Shown here: positions 5,357 through 7,810 of the stretch, in pieces
Layout of the letters: the number at the start of each line of letters is the position of its first letter
Position numbering within the stretch: position 1 is the first letter of the stretch
Assembly: GCA_030653635.1 (NCBI GenBank)
Contig: JAURYZ010000227.1
Coordinates: 1-7,810, forward strand
Reading direction: 5' to 3'
DNA from: Coriobacteriia bacterium
GTDB taxonomy: Bacteria > Actinomycetota > Coriobacteriia > Anaerosomatales > JAHIQC01
DNA length: 7,810 bases
Program-made: the position numbers and the translations under genes
Notes under the pieces: model-generated
The model's input: only the letters and a program-made list of their open reading frames with translations
Database searches by the model: none
What the model was told of the DNA's origin: nothing

Positions 5357-6679
5357 ATGGCTGATAACGTGGGAAACTCCGACGCACGTCCCGACCTCGA
5401 TCTTGATGAGGCTTTTGGTGATGATGCGCCTACGATAGACGAGCAGGAGATGGCTGAGGCCGAGGCGGGCTGTGGCGAGGTTGCCATCAGCATTCCCCTC
5501 GGGGGCCACCCGGCTGGCGTCGAGCGTCAGCGGCATGGCGGCGCGCGGTCGATGGGCTTTCGACCTGGTGGCGGCGCTGAGGCGCTCGCGTATCAGGAGC
5601 GCACCGGCATCAAGGCTCCACGCATCATCGCCTGGGAGATCACCCGCAGCTGCAACCTCTCGTGCGCACACTGTCGCGCATCAGCCGAGTTCGGTCATTA
5701 CCACGGCGAGCTCTCGCTCGATCAGATCAAATCGACCATCGACGATATCGTGACCATCTCCAACCCGATCATCATCCTGACCGGGGGCGAGCCGCTAATG
5801 CGTCCTGACATTTGGGAGATCGTCGATTACGCCCACGAGAAGGGCGCGATGCCGGTCATCGGCACGAACGCCACGCTCATAACCGACGAGATCGCCGCCA
5901 AGATGGCCGAGCATAGGATTCCGCGCATCAGCGTCTCGATCGATTTCCCGACCGCCGCCGAGCACGACGAGTTTCGCGGCCAGCCGGGCTGCTTTGATCA
6001 GTCCATCGAGGGCATCAAAATCGCCAAGCGCCACGGCGTGGGCGTCCAGATCAACACGACCGTCACCACCCTCAATGCAGATAAGATCGACGAGATCCAC
6101 GACCTCGCGGAGTCTCTCGGCGTGGATGCATTCCACATCTTCATGCTGGTACCGACGGGCCGTGGCTCCGACATGCTGGACAAGGAGCTCCCGCCCGAGG
6201 AATACGAGCGCGTACTCACGTGGGCCTATCATCGCCAAAAGACGAGCCCGTTGCACTTCAAGCCAACGGACTCGCCTCACTACTACCGCATCATTCGCCA
6301 GCTGGCCAAGGCCGAGGGCAAGAAGGTCACTCGCGAGGAATACGGCCTTGACGCGATGACCCGCGGTTGCCTGGGAGGCATCACCTTCTGCTTCATCAGC
6401 CACGTCGGCGACATCCAGCCGTGCGGCTACTTTGACATGCAGCTTGGCAACGTCAAGGAGAAGCCATTCTCCGATATATGGACAGAGTCCAAAGTCTTTA
6501 ACGACCTTCGGGATTACAACCTGCTCAAAGGCAAGTGCGGCGCATGTGAATACAAGGCTGTTTGTGGCGGTTGCCGCGCACGAGCCCTTGAGCTCACGGG
6601 CGATTACCTCGAGGCCGAACCGTACTGCGTGTACGAGCCTCCCGGTTGGACTGGGGAGTGTGAAGGCGCCTCCGAGTAG
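5357..6679 (+). CDS. ahbD: Radical SAM/SPASM protein, AhbD-type heme b synthase
   Basis: The best match by motif is AhbD, which oxidatively decarboxylates the propionates of Fe-coproporphyrin III to the vinyl groups of heme b, using SAM and iron-sulfur clusters under anoxic conditions. The radical SAM cluster motif is C99-x3-C103-x2-C106 in WEITRSCNLSCAHCRA, followed by ILTGGEPLMRPDIWEI, the SAM-binding GGE. The C-terminal SPASM-type region has Cys338, Cys345 and Cys356 in RGCLGGITFCFISH and QPCGY. It also has Cys394, 397, 403 and 406 in KCGACEYKAVCGGCRARA, and Cys424 near the end. The paralogue AhbC or NirJ is the main alternative; the spacing and the RGCLGG/GGCRARA context favour AhbD. About 86 residues precede the core, very acidic first, then Gly/His/Arg-rich, longer than I expect for AhbD. 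GAAGGG at 5341-5346, 10 nt before ATG, supports the long start. Confidence 0.85.
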   Translation: MADNVGNSDARPDLDLDEAFGDDAPTIDEQEMAEAEAGCGEVAISIPLGGHPAGVERQRHGGARSMGFRPGGGAEALAYQERTGIKAPRIIAWEITRSCNLSCAHCRASAEFGHYHGELSLDQIKSTIDDIVTISNPIIILTGGEPLMRPDIWEIVDYAHEKGAMPVIGTNATLITDEIAAKMAEHRIPRISVSIDFPTAAEHDEFRGQPGCFDQSIEGIKIAKRHGVGVQINTTVTTLNADKIDEIHDLAESLGVDAFHIFMLVPTGRGSDMLDKELPPEEYERVLTWAYHRQKTSPLHFKPTDSPHYYRIIRQLAKAEGKKVTREEYGLDAMTRGCLGGITFCFISHVGDIQPCGYFDMQLGNVKEKPFSDIWTESKVFNDLRDYNLLKGKCGACEYKAVCGGCRARALELTGDYLEAEPYCVYEPPGWTGECEGASE

Positions 6680-6703
6680 TTTGGCAGCCCGAATACGTGG
6701 GGC

Positions 6704-6720
6704 ACCCGACGTCTTCGGGT
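6704..6720 (+). terminator. Weak hairpin after ahbD, possible terminator
   Basis: ACCCGA (6704-6709) pairs with TCGGGT (6715-6720) around a 5-nt loop, 24 nt after the ahbD stop. It is followed only by ACATTTCCC, so the T-run is poor. An overlapping alternative pairs CCCGAA with TTCGGG further out. It may mark the end of the hem unit before the sensor gene. Confidence 0.35.
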
Positions 6721-6740
6721 ACATTTCCCATGCTAGGTAA

Positions 6741-7810
6741 GTGACCAGGGAGAGTGGTCGTATCTCGTCTGCGGAGCACAAGACGCAACCGCAAGCGTGG
6801 TCGCGTCGTCCAGCTATTTTGTGGTCGGCGGCCGTGTTTGTGGTACTCGCGCTGCTCGCAGCCGGGTTCTCCACTTGGTATCGAGATTGGGCGCTAGCCG
6901 ATGCACGCGCCAAGATGACGCATGAACTCGCACCCTACGCCCAGGCTCTGGCGACATCTGTCAGCAATCGCCTTGCGGTTCAGCGTGCCCTGACTGAATA
7001 CGTTTCTGCCGAGAAGCGCGCAGGCATAGACAAGGCAGAGTTCGACGTTTTTGCGACCGGTCTTCGTTCGAGCATAGATGGGATCATCTCGGTCTATATA
7101 GCCCCGGCAGCGGTGGTCACATATGTGAGTCCCCCCGAGGCGCTGTCCGACCACAACGCTCGCTCGCTGCGCGAGGATACTCAGCAGTATGTTCGAGATG
7201 ACGTCGAGCGAGCCATCGTGAGTGGCGATATCGCCGTATCCAGCCCACACGAGCTGCTCACCGGCGAGTTTGGGATGACGACGTTCCAGGCTGTCCGAAA
7301 CGCGGATGGGAGCTTCTGGGGACTCACCGGCCTGCAGATAGAGATGGCACCCTTGCTAAAGGAGTCCGGCGTCGTCGGCGCTTCCCCGCGATTCGACCTC
7401 GCCGTCCGAGGCTGGGATGGCACCACGATAGCTGGCTCGGACGAGGTGTTTCGGGCAGACCCTGTCACCTACTCGATCGAAGTGGCCGGAAATAGTTGGG
7501 CTTTGGCTGGAGCTCCTACTGGGGGGTGGGGCGCTGTGGTCGGCGGGCTGGATTGGCGTTTTGTCATGGTCGTCGGCATCATCCTTTCCTTGCTCGCTGC
7601 GGTGGTGTTCTATCGACTTGCAACTCAGCAGTTACGTTTGCGTGCGGAAGTTGATGCACGCACCCGTCGAATGACGGAGATGAATGATCGCCTCGCCGGG
7701 GACCTTCAGTCCCTGAGGATGGCCGAGGAGACCATGCGGTTGAGCGAGGAGCGCTTCAGGTATCTGTGGGATGGATCCCCGCTCGCAGCCATAGGTACCC
7801 AGTCCAGTGT
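6741..7810 (+). CDS. Membrane sensor with CHASE domain entering a PAS domain (3' end outside window)
   Basis: This is a partial signalling protein, open at the right edge, with 356 complete codons visible. GTG at 6741 is the only usable start after the upstream TAA at 6738-6740; its ribosome site is weak (AGG at 6735). The first transmembrane helix is about residues 25-45 (PAILWSAAVFVVLALLAAGF). An extracytoplasmic segment of about 50-270 follows, with CHASE-like features: a MTHELAPYAQALATSV helix, EFDVFATGLRSSIDGIISVY, a serine/proline IAVSSPHELLTGEFG and FQAVRNADGSFWGLTGL. The second transmembrane helix is about 273-293. A coiled linker (about 297-340) then leads into SEERFRYLWDGSPLAAIG, the start of a PAS domain. 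The output domain (histidine kinase, GGDEF/EAL or other) is outside the window. Such CHASE domains bind small extracellular ligands; none can be named here. Confidence 0.8.
   Translation, partial: MTRESGRISSAEHKTQPQAWSRRPAILWSAAVFVVLALLAAGFSTWYRDWALADARAKMTHELAPYAQALATSVSNRLAVQRALTEYVSAEKRAGIDKAEFDVFATGLRSSIDGIISVYIAPAAVVTYVSPPEALSDHNARSLREDTQQYVRDDVERAIVSGDIAVSSPHELLTGEFGMTTFQAVRNADGSFWGLTGLQIEMAPLLKESGVVGASPRFDLAVRGWDGTTIAGSDEVFRADPVTYSIEVAGNSWALAGAPTGGWGAVVGGLDWRFVMVVGIILSLLAAVVFYRLATQQLRLRAEVDARTRRMTEMNDRLAGDLQSLRMAEETMRLSEERFRYLWDGSPLAAIGTQSS

Noticed and set aside
5795..6913. Long minus-strand open frame of 372 codons opposite ahbD
   Set aside because: It lies opposite a well-supported enzyme with all cluster cysteines. 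The translation has no recognisable domain and is explained by GC-rich codon bias of the sense gene.
1..7810. CRISPR array, insertion sequence or phage genes
   Set aside because: No spaced direct repeats, transposase motifs or phage-like proteins were seen on either strand.

Overview
The window is GC-rich bacterial DNA carrying a tetrapyrrole (heme) biosynthesis cluster, with all genes on the + strand. In order it holds hemA (glutamyl-tRNA reductase), hemC (porphobilinogen deaminase), hemD (uroporphyrinogen III synthase), a tRNA-Ala gene, a small one-helix membrane protein, hemB (porphobilinogen synthase), and a radical SAM/SPASM protein that best matches AhbD, the last enzyme of the siroheme-dependent route to heme. 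AhbD, the C5 pathway enzyme HemA, the GC-rich coding sequence and the GTG/TTG starts suggest a strictly or mainly anaerobic, high-GC bacterium. An anaerobic actinobacterium of the Coriobacteriia type is my best guess, but this is inference and I cannot fix the taxon from the sequence.

Layout. Positions 1-378 hold the C-terminal part of a short-chain dehydrogenase of the 3-ketodihydrosphingosine reductase type. It is cut by an in-frame TAG at 289-291, and its family-like tail continues to 378. Positions 379-570 form a long hemA leader with a good promoter and long complementary segments in a crossing (pseudoknot-like) arrangement. hemA, hemC and hemD (571-3736) are packed tightly: hemA and hemC overlap, and hemD follows hemC by 21 nt. 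From 3737 to 3983 there is a promoter-like TTGACA, a tRNA-Ala(CGC) gene with encoded CCA, and two GC-rich hairpins. A small membrane protein follows, whose best ribosome binding site and ATG lead into an in-frame TAA at codon 4. hemB and ahbD come next. From 6741 to the window edge runs the start of a CHASE-domain membrane sensor entering a PAS domain.

How they work together. HemA reduces glutamyl-tRNA(Glu) to glutamate-1-semialdehyde. HemL, not in the window, turns that into 5-aminolevulinate. HemB, HemC and HemD take it to uroporphyrinogen III. The siroheme and decarboxylation steps (SirC/CysG, AhbA/B, AhbC) are not in the window, and AhbD then makes heme b from Fe-coproporphyrin III. The points most worth a second look are the hemA leader RNA, the two in-frame stop codons, and the roughly 86-residue extension at the AhbD N terminus.
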